From Enchytraeus crypticus (taxonomy: Eukaryota; Annelida; Clitellata; Enchytraeida; Enchytraeidae), in assembly GCA_905160935.1 (NCBI GenBank), contig CAJHZI010000547.1:1259501-1323500 (forward strand): a DNA stretch of 64,000 bases, read 5' to 3'. Numbering within the stretch: the stretch's first letter is position 1; the number at the start of each line of letters is the position of its first letter. Made by a program: the position numbers and the translations under genes. Positions 1 to 42,333 of the stretch are shown here, piece by piece. The notes under the pieces were generated by a model that saw nothing but the letters and a program-made list of their open reading frames with translations, searched no databases and was not told the origin of the DNA.

Positions 1-27
1 GGCGTCAAATGAATGTTTTATATTCAG

Positions 28-28475
<28,448 letters not shown>

Positions 28476-29629
28476 TTAGGGTTAATAGTTCACTTGATAT
28501 TATTTATTTTGTAAATATTAATTGAAGATTACAGCCGCAAATTATTGATTGTTATCTAATATAGACAGGTACTCGACTTTTAGAATTATCGCTAACTAGA
28601 TATTAGCGTTCGATAAATCCACAATATGCTACAAAGTAAAGAGAGCAATGTAGTTAAGAAAGTAAATAACTGCTCAATTGATAAATATGTAGCAGCAGAG
28701 TGCATAACATAAAATTGCAGCTTAGTCCATCGTAAGCAACAGCTTAGCTCAACATGAACAGGCAGCTTAGTTAAAAGCAGCTTAGTTCAGCATAGACAAA
28801 AGCTTAGTTCAAGAGGAACTAAGTTAATACTGAAATTAGTTCAGTATTAACAAGAAACTTGCGAAATTGTGCACGCCGGCGAAACTGATAAAGCAATTAA
28901 AAAAATCAAAGCTGCAATTTTAAGGTAGCAAAAACTGCCTCTACAAACATATATTTCACCATTTCATGCTACTTCGAGTGGGGTTAAGGCAAAGAATCAC
29001 AAATATATGTAAAGCAAGAATCCGTTTACTAAATTAACATTATTCTTCATCAATGAGTTTGAAGGACGCTAAATTTTGCAAAATATTTAAAAACAAAGAA
29101 ATGTAATATTGATCAATATATAATTTTATTTATGGTCGTTGCCATTACACTAATGAGACTGGACGTAACTAGCATATAATTGATGCCGATGTTACTATTC
29201 TTCTAATTATACGAATGAAAGATACAGAGAAGCAACACAGAAGTCTCACAAGCTAGCAATTAACAACAGGCTACTTAACAACATGTTGCTAAATAGCCTG
29301 AACAAATTGAAATACTTTACATTCCATCATGGCCATACGTGACATTGTTAATCAACATCTATCATTAAATCAATATGGTTCGCTTTAAAAGGTAAAGAGC
29401 AAACGCTTAACAGCTGTTTTCGTATCACAAATGTACCGTCAGACGTTGAATTTTGAACCTATGGTCTCCTGTTTCACAGGCAAGAGTACTAACCAACTTG
29501 ATCACTATCAAAAGAGTATGATTAATTAATATCTTCTTACGTCCTACTTATTTATAATCTATGCGGTACGAGTGACAATTAGTTGCAATGAATAAAACTC
29601 TTCCGAAAGTTCCTAACTAAGAAGTCTTG
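28476..29629. other. Tail-to-tail intergenic region
   Basis: 1154 bp between the Ig stop and the ABCF1 stop must hold both 3' UTRs. ATTAAA at 28896 (plus) and AATAAA read on the minus strand at 29130-29125 are possible poly(A) signals. No gene seen. Confidence 0.6.
28720..28865. repeat. Degenerate CAGCTTAGTTCA repeat
   Basis: At least six imperfect copies of GCAGCTTAGTTCA, with an inverted copy (GAACTAAGTTAA), in the tail-to-tail intergenic region. Confidence 0.7.
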
Positions 29630-29814
29630 TTAATATTCAACAGTAGGAGTGGCGTGTTGTTTGACAACCACTTCCTCTCCTAGCGACTTGAGAAGTTCCT
29701 GCCTGTAGTCATCGAAGTCTCCGGGTACCTCCTCGATGTTCTCGTTCTGCACCACCCAGAGCTGACACCCTGCGTCCCTGATCAGTCGCTCGTCGTGGCT
29801 GACTATCACCACGC
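29630..29814 (-). CDS. ABCF1: ABCF1 exon 20: C-terminus and stop
   Basis: Encodes [20 protein letters not shown], the acidic [16 protein letters not shown] and a divergent tail ending TPTVEY, TAA at 29632-29630. The acceptor ATTGTAG and the first bases of the exon are copied in the neighbouring 38-bp array. Confidence 0.96.
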
Positions 29815-32800
29815 CTACAATAGCATTCACTTAACATTGTAGTAGCATCTCGCTATAATAGCGTTCACTTAACATTGTAGTAGCATCTCGCTATAATAGC
29901 GTTCACTTAACATTGTAGTAGCATCTCGCTATAATAGCGTTCACTTAACATTGTAGTAGCATCTCGCTATAATAGCGTTCACTTAACATTGTAGTAGCAT
30001 CTCGCTCGTCGTGCTCACTATCACCACGCCTACAATAGCATTCACTTAACATTGTAGTAGCATTCAGTGGCGTCCACACAGTCTTATTTTATAGTAATTT
30101 CCATTTTGTCAACGACGCAAGTTGTGTCATTGACAAAATGGGGGAAGTGGAAAAATTTACACATAGTGAGTTAGGCAAGGGGGGAAAAAACACGTGCATG
30201 CGACGTTGCTTTAGGAGGGGGAAGGACGCACCTGGTATTATGGATAATACTAATCATCATCATCATCATCTTCCCTTGAATATCAGATTAACTAAGGTCT
30301 GGATTAGAAAATGTAATAGTAATTTCTAGAGTCTAAGGCGTTTAACAATCGAATGTCATTACTGACGTTGGTGTGGCTCTTACTGCTTTGTCGCCATTTA
30401 CGACACATGCTGTCACCGGTTGGTGTATTCTTCAAACAATCCGGACACAACACGGGGTAATTATTGGAGGTAAGTATTATAAGTATTCCTATCCTGTACC
30501 ATAAGCTTCTATCCAACATATTATCATCATCATCATCATCTTCCCTTAAACGCCAGTTTAACCAGCGTCGGGATACCAATAGACTTTCTCAAGTCCTCCC
30601 TGTCCCACACCATATCATCAGAAAATTTCAGAAAACTATCCAACATTTTATATGTACGAAAATTAATTAGCACTTTTAGCTAAATATTTACTATATGATA
30701 CTATTAAATTATAACTACCAACCTCCCTTAAAGGCATTTAAGGCTTCAGCCAAAGCATCTATGGACTCAATGTCTAGATTGTTGGTCGGCTCGTCCTACA
30801 ACATACATGTACATGTATATTAGAGACACAGTTTAATTAATACGATGCAGTAATCTCAAAGCAATGTCAGTAACATAATAGAAAGCAAAGCATTACCATT
30901 CAAATGGAATTGATTTAAATTTCAAAGAAAATCATACCATTAACAATTTCCAATAACTCAGAAGGAGGAGAGGAACTAAAAAATATGTCAAGAACTAATA
31001 AACAAAACGAATTTAATCAATCACCAAAGGAAGTTAATAGCTCATCAGTCAAAGCAAGAATCAACGAATTAATTAAAATTAATTCGTTGATTTAATTAAT
31101 TTATTAATTTGTTGATCACAAACTATAATAATTATAATTATTATAGTTTGTTAACTATGATAATTATTATAGTTTACATACTAGAGCAAGGATCTCACCA
31201 GTATAAGGACGTCGGGTTTTCTACAGGCTAGATCAGCGAGAGCGACTCGAGACTTTTGACCGCCCGACAGATCTTTTATGTTGATCGTGTGACTGTATCC
31301 CGGTAAACCAAACCTGCCCAACATCTTACGAGCCTCCTGATAGTCGAGGTTGTACTTGTTCTGCAATCATTTCACTGACAATTTAAAGCTCCAGCTTAAC
31401 GAACAGTAAGCGTCAGTTTTCCGTCTCGCAAAAACATTGGATTTTAACCCTACACAGCACTGCTTGTTAGTTGGACACCCATCAATCAAGCTACTGATTC
31501 TGCCCATTTATTCATGACCGCATGAATGCAAAAGCAATCAGCAAAGTCTAGCATGTTTTGGTTGATTGTGATTAGTGAAAGGTGCGATATACCATTCATT
31601 GTACAAACTTACACAGCATTTCTGTGATCTCGTTAAATTTGTCCTATATAAAAGATAATCTAATTTTAACTATTATTATGAAAACGTTCAGAGATACAGA
31701 AGCAAAATTGCAATTAAAATAATATAGATCTATTTCTGAAAATGAACGATACGAGCTAAAATAACCAATTAGACGAAAGCAATTGATGTAGTATTATATA
31801 AGATCATTTAAAATAATTAATCTACAACTGCAACTCTGTGTGCAAATTTTGAAGAAATCAAAAGATGTTTGCAAGCTAATTGTATTAAGCTAAATTAACA
31901 ATCTAATCAGTAAATATTAATGTTCATATGATAACATACTCTAAACAACCAAATTCTGGTAATAGATCTAAAAAACTATTTTATCTATGAATAATGGAAA
32001 ATATAATTATTTTATACATTGTAAGCAGATTAAAGAATAATAAATGCTGCATACCCCCAAATATTCAACGGCTGAAACATTCAGTTCCAGTTGATCACCA
32101 GAATGCTGATTGTATCTTCCTATCCTCTGTAAATCAATATTTTAACACAACAGGTAATTACATGAAACACACATAGAGTTATAGGCATCTAAATTAATAA
32201 TTATCAGAACACAATTAGAACGTCAAATGCAGAAACAGTCATTCATGTCATTATCAGGTTAGCGTGTCACTAACTGACCACCAGCCATAGTTTGACAGAC
32301 AAGAACACACTTAAATAGAAATCAAAGAAAATTTCCAGATAAAAGAAAATCTCATTTTTCTGAATGAAAATAACAATAATGATATATGTAGCACTTCATA
32401 GTTGATATGATAAATATCTAAATTATTCAGCAGTTGGTTGGTTCATATGTTATATATTGAAATTACTCAGCTGTTGGTTGGTTCATATGACGTTGCCTAT
32501 TCAGCCCACAGAATCTGTAACCATTTCAGCTATTAAATCAAATCAAAGAGACATCACTGATATATTTATCCGCGGAAGAGATATCACCAGAGAAATTATC
32601 TCTGGAGGAGATACCATAGCAGGACATAAAACCCGAGAGATAAGAGCGATCACTATGGGAGAGACCACACCAGGCGACTTTTCTTCAGAGTAAACTCTTT
32701 GTTATAACTTCACCACTTACAAGCATACTGGGCTAATCAGTAACTATGACCGTGAGTCAAGAATCGTAATCAGCAATATGATGAATACATGAAAAGCTCG

Positions 32801-35800
32801 CTGAACAAAACATAGAGGCTAGAAATAAATAAAGGTAGTTATTGGTAGTGATTGCAATTAAAGAACGAAACACATACTAGTCTGTGATTCTTGCGACATT
32901 CTCCTGTTTGCTGGAACAATACCATAGTAAACAATTGTTAGTAATTGAACTATTTTAACAAAATTCTAACAAAATTTCTAAACCCCAAATAAATAATTAC
33001 ATCAGGAAACCCTAGAATACCGCATTTTGAAATGAACACTTGCAAAAGTTATCATTTTCTGTATATAATAAATATGAGGAAAATGTATAAACCAACTAGG
33101 CATTTTCTATCACTTAATAAACTACAATATACTTGTCTATAAAAATTGCAGCTATACGACAATGTTAACGATTACTATTTAAAATAGTTCCAAGTTTAAT
33201 TGATAAGAAATAAATATGCAATTAAATAAATTTACAAATACAACTCGGTGAGAGATAAAATCAATAAAAATTGTAATTTGAGAAATTATCAAAAAGACAC
33301 ATTGATGTGCATCAAGTGAAAATCAACCGACTTGAAATTTGTTTGTAAAGTATTCAACGGTCACCTATCCTGTCAGAAGAATAAGTAATTACAGAAACTT
33401 GAGATGCAAAGATTTCACAATGAATCTCAGCCTAAGAATGCTGCTAATGTTCACTACACTGCTTGCCTTTATACAAATTAGACTATTTATAATACAAAAA
33501 ATAACTGTATTAACACATATGATTTAAAATATAGCTCTATTCGAGCTACCACTTTAGAGAGACACTGATTAACTTACTGGCTCTATGTCTCCCATGAGCA
33601 GCTTCAGCAGGGTACTTTTACCAACACCGTTGTTACCAACAATAGCAACTAAAAAAAAAAAATATCAAACATCCATTTAAAAACAAGTAAAAATTGAAGT
33701 GATATAACAGAAAGGAATATCACTACTAAAAGGCACTTATACTGAAAGCTCTGAACGATAGGATCGAATTCAGTTCCCAGACCTTATCTAATTTTCCAAT
33801 TATCCCAGGCCTTCCAGACCAATTACAGGACCAATATAAATAAAAATGGACCAGTACAAAATCATATTATGACACCTGACAGATCATGCTAAGAACTCAG
33901 TCAATAATGATAGAAATACGTGCAGAAGAAAAATCTATCCGATTTTGTAATTATAAAGTAATAAATGTATTCCTAAGACAAGGCAAGAAAGGCACAACAA
34001 TGCAAAAGTTCTATTTTGCTAGTTCAAAATTTCTTAGTTTCCAAATATTTCTACCTAGTAGAGTTACTAGAATGATTTCTGTCAACAGTTTAGATACCAT
34101 AGAAAAATGAAAAGTAAAGCAGCATAATTAAAATTAAATATCAGTCTGAATAGAACAAAAAACCTAATGATTTATAGCTGCACCGCCCATAAACTACATT
34201 GCCACTCTACTGTTTCAGTTTCTCTAGTTTTTCGCTCTTTTTTATTTCTTATACAATTAAGACAAACATAACAGAAGTTCAGCTTACTTCTCGATGACAT
34301 GTCAATTCCGAAATCTAAATCCTTGAAAAGGATGCGCTGATTGGCATAACCAAATGTAACTCCTACAACAAAGAAAAGAGAATACGCAATATAAAAAGTT
34401 TGTTATATAATAAATCTTAGGAATCGTTAATTTACATTCGTTACAATAAAAAAATTACAATTAATATTAGAAATCTTCACCCACGCAATACCATACAAAC
34501 CTATCCAATCATTTGAGGACTAAGGCAAGGCTATCAACGTCAAAACAACATTGGCTATAAAATATAACATTAGCTTTGAAACAACAAGAAACACAAGTCA
34601 ATACGACCGGCATTGAAACCACTTTATGATATCAATGGACTTGTTATCAAGGACACGAATAGACCTTCTTCACTCATATACTATATATCATCAGTAAATC
34701 CTCTATAATCTCTTTTATGATCTATATTCTATAATCTCTTCTTGTACTAAGTACAACTGTTAAAAATAAATAATCCTAAAAAGAGAAAATGAAATTGGTT
34801 ATCATACTGAGAACAAAATATCTTAAAATCAGACTGACCTGTCATTGAACCGATTTTAAACTCTTTAGAGAAGGCTGGTCGCAAACTGCCAGCATGTTAC
34901 GAAGAAAAATGTAAAGATTATATAGTTACATTAACCTCAAATTTACCTATTAGAATATAAAATTATTATTCAGCTACTCATAAAAAAATAAGTACCGTGT
35001 ATTCCAAGAATGGGTGGATTAAGAGGCGGTGGATCAGGAAATGTAAACTTGACAATATAATCTTTTGGTTTAGCCAGAAGTTCAGTAGGCTTGTTCTCAT
35101 CCTCCTAAAACCAAGAAAATTGAGTAAATGAAAAATTTAATATAACTAATTCTAATCAAGTTAAAGACAACATATAAAATAGTATATAATATATAAATGA
35201 TAGAGTACAGCAAAAAACATAACTAATCAACAAGAGAACTTTAAAAATACCTAAATAGATAATAAAGAACTAAAGTAATCTTTATATAATTTAATTATTA
35301 AACTTCAAATAATTTAAACAACCTAAGAAAAAACTACACATATATCAGCAAGAATTTATAAACTTCGTTAGTTATAAACTTCATTAGTTATAAATGGATA
35401 GGCAAATAGAATGCAATAAAGTTTGATAAATAAATGTTAATATTATTACTTCAACAATAAAGTTTCAAACTTACCGAATTCAAACTTCTAAGCTAAGGAA
35501 TTAAGTTTCTAAAGGTAAGTCTACTTTACCTGTACTTTCTGCTTCGTTTGATTCTTCTGTGCTTTTCTGGTTAAAGCATCTTTCTGGGCTTTTTCCTATA
35601 CAATAATATACTTTCATTAGAGATAAAAGCTTCCTTCAACAAAAACACCACAACAAATGCTGAGGTTTTAACTACTAATAAGAGAAATTGCTGCCATCGG
35701 CCGATTCTTTATTACAAAAAGTATTAAAAGTATTACCATCAACGCCACTGCCACAATCAATCTTGTCATTGTACTCGCAAAGCTTTACATTATTATTATA

Positions 35801-38800
35801 GATTGCAATGTTAAATTAAGATTAGTCTTCATTGGATCATATGAATGCCAGAACAAACACAACACTGCAATACACACACATCAAACATATAATTATAAAA
35901 TTAAACTACGGATAAAGATCAACTACGAAGGATCAAAAGGATCAACTACGGATAAAGAAAATAAAACAACAAAACTATTCCAAATTCATTTATACTAAGC
36001 CTGGTGGTAGGAACCTAAAATCTGTTGAATAAGATTTTGGCAAAGTAAGACTTATCAGATAACAACATTTTTCAATTTACAGCTACACAAATTTGCTATA
36101 AGTAACAATATACACTGAATATAATATTGTACACTATATTCCAAATGCAGATTAAAATAATAATAAAGAAATAATTGAAAATAAAATATTAGTTAGCATG
36201 TACTAATAATACCTTATGCACATTCAAGCTATCAGTTAATCAAAATACTGCATACTGAAATAGAAAGAAAATTAAACTTACAGCTGTCTTTGTAGACTTT
36301 CCATGAGCTTTCATTTCCTTCAATTTTTTTTCCTGCTTCTCATAGGCTTTCATCTGCTCCTTTCGTTTTTGAGTCAACATTTTCTTAAAAGTACCTGCAG
36401 GTCATAAATACTTGGCTAAATGTTAGAAAGCAAAACCTGGCTATTAAAGATATGAGAGAATTTAAACCGTGATAATAAGTACAGGTCAGATAATCATCAC
36501 ACTTGCTTGGTATCATACTTTCTATCTAAACAAAATGAATTCAGAAACTCAATCGACAGGTCTCTGATGATGCCCTTATTGTACGGAAAGAGACAATAAA
36601 CTCAGACTTTGCTTTATAGATTATTTACGTATATATATCCGATAGTTACTGACACTTCAATAGTCACCAACAAACAATCAGAGACAGATACAAGTCATGA
36701 TGTAATACAACCAAAAAGTACAATTTGTAAAATACTATTCAATCAGTACAACAAACTCTTGCTTTACCAAACATGTTTGCAAGATAACAATCAGTGACTC
36801 TACAAATTCCAAATTAAATTTTTATGAAGTTAAATATATAATTGTCATTAAAAATCAGTTTACAGATATACCTTTCAAGAAAGATATTTTCAATAAATAT
36901 AATCTACCGTATATGATTATTAATTCAAAAAATCTGATTTGAAAAATTTATATTTACTGTTACACATAATATAATTTATAATTTGCAGTTTAAGGTTGAG
37001 CTCAGAATTTCAAGCAAAAGGTATCCTTACAAGCGCTATATCATAGAATATGCCAGCATCAGACAATTTGGGCCATTCCGTTGGGCTTGAAGAAATCACA
37101 TTATAAATGTATATGGTCAGATGATATCGGTTAATAGTATAGTCAACTGTTACGCTTAATGTTAGAATCATAGTAAAAAAAGCCCCTCTTCAAACACAAG
37201 CTACATGTTGACTAACAATAGCCGCATTGCTCATGGATAGTACCATACTATATTGGCATACAGTTCAAATTCAAATTACAGGTAATAGAAACTTACCATA
37301 GTTGCCACGATAGTAGTATAACTTCTGCTGATCTAGATGTATAATATCAGTGCACACATTGTCCAAGAAACTCTGGTCGTGAGACACGATTAGTAGCGTC
37401 TTTTTCCACGTTTGCAGATAACTGTCAGAACAAATTAAGCGATAAATAATTAATTAGTTTTAATAAAGAAGCTACACTTTGCTTTTAGAAAGAAAATAAA
37501 ACACTAAAAAATAGAAAGAAAATAAAACAATAAGTAAAAAGAGAATGGATAGTCATTTTGATGACAGTGAACGTAGGATAAACAGGCGATTCAAATAAAC
37601 GAAAAAGTAATAGCAGCAAATGAATGGCAATGGTGGCCTATGATATCCAGCACTTATCTTCCTAACATATCAAATATCACACATATACAGAAGATGACAC
37701 AAATTATTAACAAACAGTTTCTAATTTAAACCTAATAAGAAATAAATTAATAACATAATCACTTATTATGCACATAACTTTCAGGACAAGAGGAAAAAGA
37801 TCCAAAATCAGAATTATTAAGTCTTAAGCCTGTGTCTCACACACACACACACAAGTAGTCAGAAGTAGACAAGTAGATAAGCTTCTTACTTGTCCAGCCA
37901 TATGACAGCGTTCAAATCCAGATGATTCGTAGGCTCGTCCAACATCAGAAGGGTCGGCTCTAGGAACAGAGCACGAGCGAGAGAAACTCTCATTCTCCAG
38001 CCACCAGAGAAATTTTTGGTCGCTTTCTCCATCATCTGCTTCGTGAAGCCGAGACCGGCAAGTATACGCCTGGCCCGAGGCTCAGCTGAGTCTGCTCCTA
38101 TAGCTCTCAACTCCTCATACACCTGTTCACAAAATAGAGAATATATGAGAGTTCCTCACTCAAAAACCACTATTAACCAGTAATAAATTTAATTCTACTT
38201 GCAACACAACTTGGAATCATATTTCTACAACAAATTTACTTCAGAATAGCACTGTCAGAGATTGACAATTTGTTGATGAAATATGTATTAAGATATAACA
38301 TACAGTAGGGATATAAGAACCAGTGAATCATAACCTTCACGCAATGCAAGGGACATTCCACAAGGAGTATGAAAGAAAGCAAAGCTAAACGTGTATGCAC
38401 AAGCAAACTGACACAAAAGCATAAAAATATAGAAAAATAATAACTATACATAAAGACCTAATTAACATGTGGCAGAAATCATAAATGCGCATTATACCTG
38501 CTTGAGTCTCTCAGATGTTGCATCATTTCCTTTCTTCATTTCATTCTCTAATGCCTTACATTCTTCTAACAGTGCCAATCGCTTCTTATCAGCATTCACC
38601 ACGGAGTCCACAGCTCTAGTATCATCAGCCTGCACCTCTGCATTGTTAATTTATACAATGCATAAATGTAAGATTAAATACAAACATAGCGCATATGCAT
38701 TATGCAAATTACATGTTATATAGATATTAAATAAGTATTATACAACAACAATGCCAATTGAACTTCCATTTCATTAGCATGACGATGCCAGAAAATTTAG

Positions 38801-41800
38801 AATATCATACTTTAAAATTCTTTTGTGAACATAATAAGGAAATCTATTAACACTGTAGGAACAGAATTTTTAAGTTATCTGCTTCGATATATAAGCAACA
38901 CAGCAATGACCGAACAAGACTAATTTGAATATCAGATCATGCAAACCTTGTTCACACAACAGCAGATCGATATTTGGAGGTATGTTGAGAGCACGTGAGG
39001 CTATATGCTTCAGAAGTGTAGTTTTACCATGCCTACAAGAATAATCATTGATACATCATGTCAAATGACACAAACACAACAGCGACCATCTTAAGTCTAG
39101 TCTACGTCAATTTCCTGTCTCACAAGTATGTCAGTAGCAACAAGGATTATGTTCAACTACAAAATCTCAGTCGGACAACTTATCAACATGCTGCAGTTTC
39201 AGCCAGAACTAAAGCTCAAGGTTGAATTGACAGGTTTGTGAACACTCACACAATAAACAAGAGGTCAACAGTTTAAAAGTCAAAACTATGTACAGAAACT
39301 GAAGCCAAACAAGGTAATTTAGCTTTATAACTTTAAAAGTGAAGAGGTTTTTCAATTTTTGTTTTTAAAGTACTAGACTATAAAACACCACAATTCTTTT
39401 AAATAATCGTTCACATTCCGGCAATATGGAATAAGTATTTTCAATATAGAAATATAAGCATCTTCAAAAGGAATAAAATGAAGAATCTACATAAAATGCT
39501 TCTAACTTAAAACACAAGACTTGTAGACAGTTAAGATTTTTGCAAGTCTGTTTATTATATGAAAGCTAGTAACAACATAATAATAGCCTATATTATTTAA
39601 CTACATGAAGAACGTGCTTAGTTACAGCAGTTGCAAAAATTGCTCTAAGTTTAAAATTGCCTTGTATGCCAAGTACTGTCATTTAAATGCTATATTACAA
39701 AAATACAACATAATGTAAAATATTTACCCATTTGGTCCGACTAGACCATATTTTCTACCATTAGTGATCTGCAGTGTCGCATTAACAAACAAATCCTTGC
39801 CTCTGGCAGATATGGAGAAATTTTCAACCTGGCAATAAATAGAAAACCATTAGGATTCGTTAGAGTTAACTATATGCTCAAAGTAAAACTTTATTAAAAT
39901 GCTATAAATTTCATTTGAAAGAAATACTCCATAAATAAGCAGATATTTATCATATTAAAATTTACAACCATAAAAGTCACTGCATTATGTGATTTATAAA
40001 TACGTGTAATATCTATATTCCTAGAGCTCTGGCTAAAACATAACTTTATATTTACACAAAGAAATTGACAAGAAAATCCGATCTTGTGATAATATCATAA
40101 ACTTTTGATCTAGCACAAATCACACATCTGATCCACGTAAGCTCTCAATAAAATCATTTGTGACAGACTATCACCACTAATTCTTTTCAAGTAACACCTA
40201 TTGTTTAGCACAATAAATTTTCATTGCTGGCTCAACTAGATAACATAAACATGTCCAAGAAATATTATAGAGTCGTTGTCATCATCATCATCATCCTCCC
40301 TTCAATCAAAGTTTAACTAGGATCCGGATACAAATAAGTAGTATAAGTTTACAAATTTACTTGCAAGCAATCAAACACAGATCTCCATCATAAAGCCGAT
40401 GTTAGCATCAGTTTCATCGCTCGAAAGCGATATCAATGACGGGCGAGTCAAGGATTTGAACATACTACACATACTGACCCACGGTCGGATATCTTACCGA
40501 CATCGTCATTGCCTCCAGGCCTGGTAAAACACCAGGGAACTTAACTGTACCAGAAAATATTGATTCGGCTAAATTCAATATCACTTATACATCAGTTAAG
40601 CTGCACCTAACATCTACTCTCATGGATATATCAGTAAAACCTCTATACTTCCTATCAATTCAATCAATTATATAAATTAATATTACGATACTAATTTACT
40701 AAAAATTACTAAATTACTAAATGACGACCCTAACATTGCCTTGTGAAGAGAAACTGGCCGTTAAATTCTTATTGATTGATTGATAATTAAGCTTAATAAA
40801 TCCTTGATATCACTTAGTCATTAGCATGAATTATGACATCGGTATAAGAAACCTTGATATCTTGTTGATTTTCTAGCGCAGAAGACTTTGCTTGACTCTT
40901 TTCAGCCTGACTGAGTGAGAACTGAGCATCTTCTTCCTCCTCCAACTGCTTCTGAAATGCCTCCTGATGTAGGACATGCATCATCATCAAAATGTGCATC
41001 ATCATCAAAACATGCATCATCATCAAAGCATGCATCATCATCAAAGCATGCATCATCATCAAAACATGCATCATCATCAAAACATGCATCATCATCAAAA
41101 CATGTATCATCCTCAAAACATGCATTATCATCAAAGCACGTATCATCATCAAAACATGCATCATCATCTAAATATGTATGTATCATCATCAAAACATTTA
41201 TCATCATCAAAACCTGTATCATCATCAAAACATGCATCGTCATCAAAACATGCATCATCATCAAAACATGCATCGTCATCAAAACCTGCATAGTCATCAA
41301 ATCATGCATCGTCATCAAAACATGTATCATCATCAAGACATGCCCACGTCATCAAAACAAGCATTATCATCAAAACCTGGATCATCATCAAAACGTGCAT
41401 CATCATCAAAACAATCATCATCATCAAAACATGCATCATCACCAAAACATGCATCATCATCAAAAGATGATCCACCAAATCTGGCACCGTCACCGAAATC
41501 TGCACCTTCACAAAAAATTCGTCATACTTCAAAACATGTGTCATCACCAAAATAAGATCATTAAAAATTTACTTCACTACAATTGTGTATTCAAAACAAC
41601 ATTTGCAAAAACAAGCATAATCACAAATATGCATTATTTAAAATATTCATCTTCTCACAGAAACATCATTGCAACATACACATGTGCATCATGACAAACA
41701 AGCAACACCAAAGATATGTTTAATCGCAAATGTGCAATGTGAATTGACACAAACCAGATACGTGTTTGTGATGAAGCACATGCAAACATAGTCAGTTACC

Positions 41801-42294
41801 ACTACCATTGTAAGTATATTACAATATTAATTACAGAATGGAACATAAATAAATGTAATGTTTTTGATGGAGCACATGCAACATAATCAGTTACCATTAC
41901 CATTGTAAGTATATTGCAATATTAAGTACAGAATTGAACATAAATAAATGGAACTACAGACAAAACTTACTTTAAAGTCAAAGATAATGATTATACATTT
42001 AAGCCAATTTGTAATAGGAACTTGGACTACAATTAGTAAAGTGCATTATTATGCTCCAGTCAAACTTGCTAAAGTTTATAATTTATAAAATTAAATATAC
42101 CTTTTTCTTCATTTTCTTTTGTTCTTTTCTGGATAACTTAGGTTTGTCATCTTCTGCTTCTTTAGCATAAACAATAAACAGACAATAAAGATTAAAGACT
42201 ATGTCATAATCCTGTATATTAAATGTACGCATTAGAATATAAACTTTAAACTATGTCTCAGAACAACCATACACAATGTATATTTAAAATGATA

Positions 42295-42333
<39 letters not shown>

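Noticed and set aside
29815..30062. CRISPR-like regular array
   Set aside because: Units are contiguous with no variable spacers, inside an animal intron, and copy a splice junction. The same reasoning rejects 43431-43810.
31621..31652. Possible ABCF1 exon on the minus strand reading KFNEITEML between AG and GTAAGT
   Set aside because: It looks like the TEYL segment, but its phase cannot join exon 18, and the real segment (VSAVEYLG) is at 32055-32126.
32457..32693. 78-codon plus-strand frame in ABCF1 intron 16
   Set aside because: No recognisable domain, not the coding strand of the host gene, no splice context that links it to anything.
40902..41694. Several long overlapping frames of His/Met/Asp/Ser repeats
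   Set aside because: All arise from the 18-bp CAT-rich tandem array; no start context, conservation or splice support.
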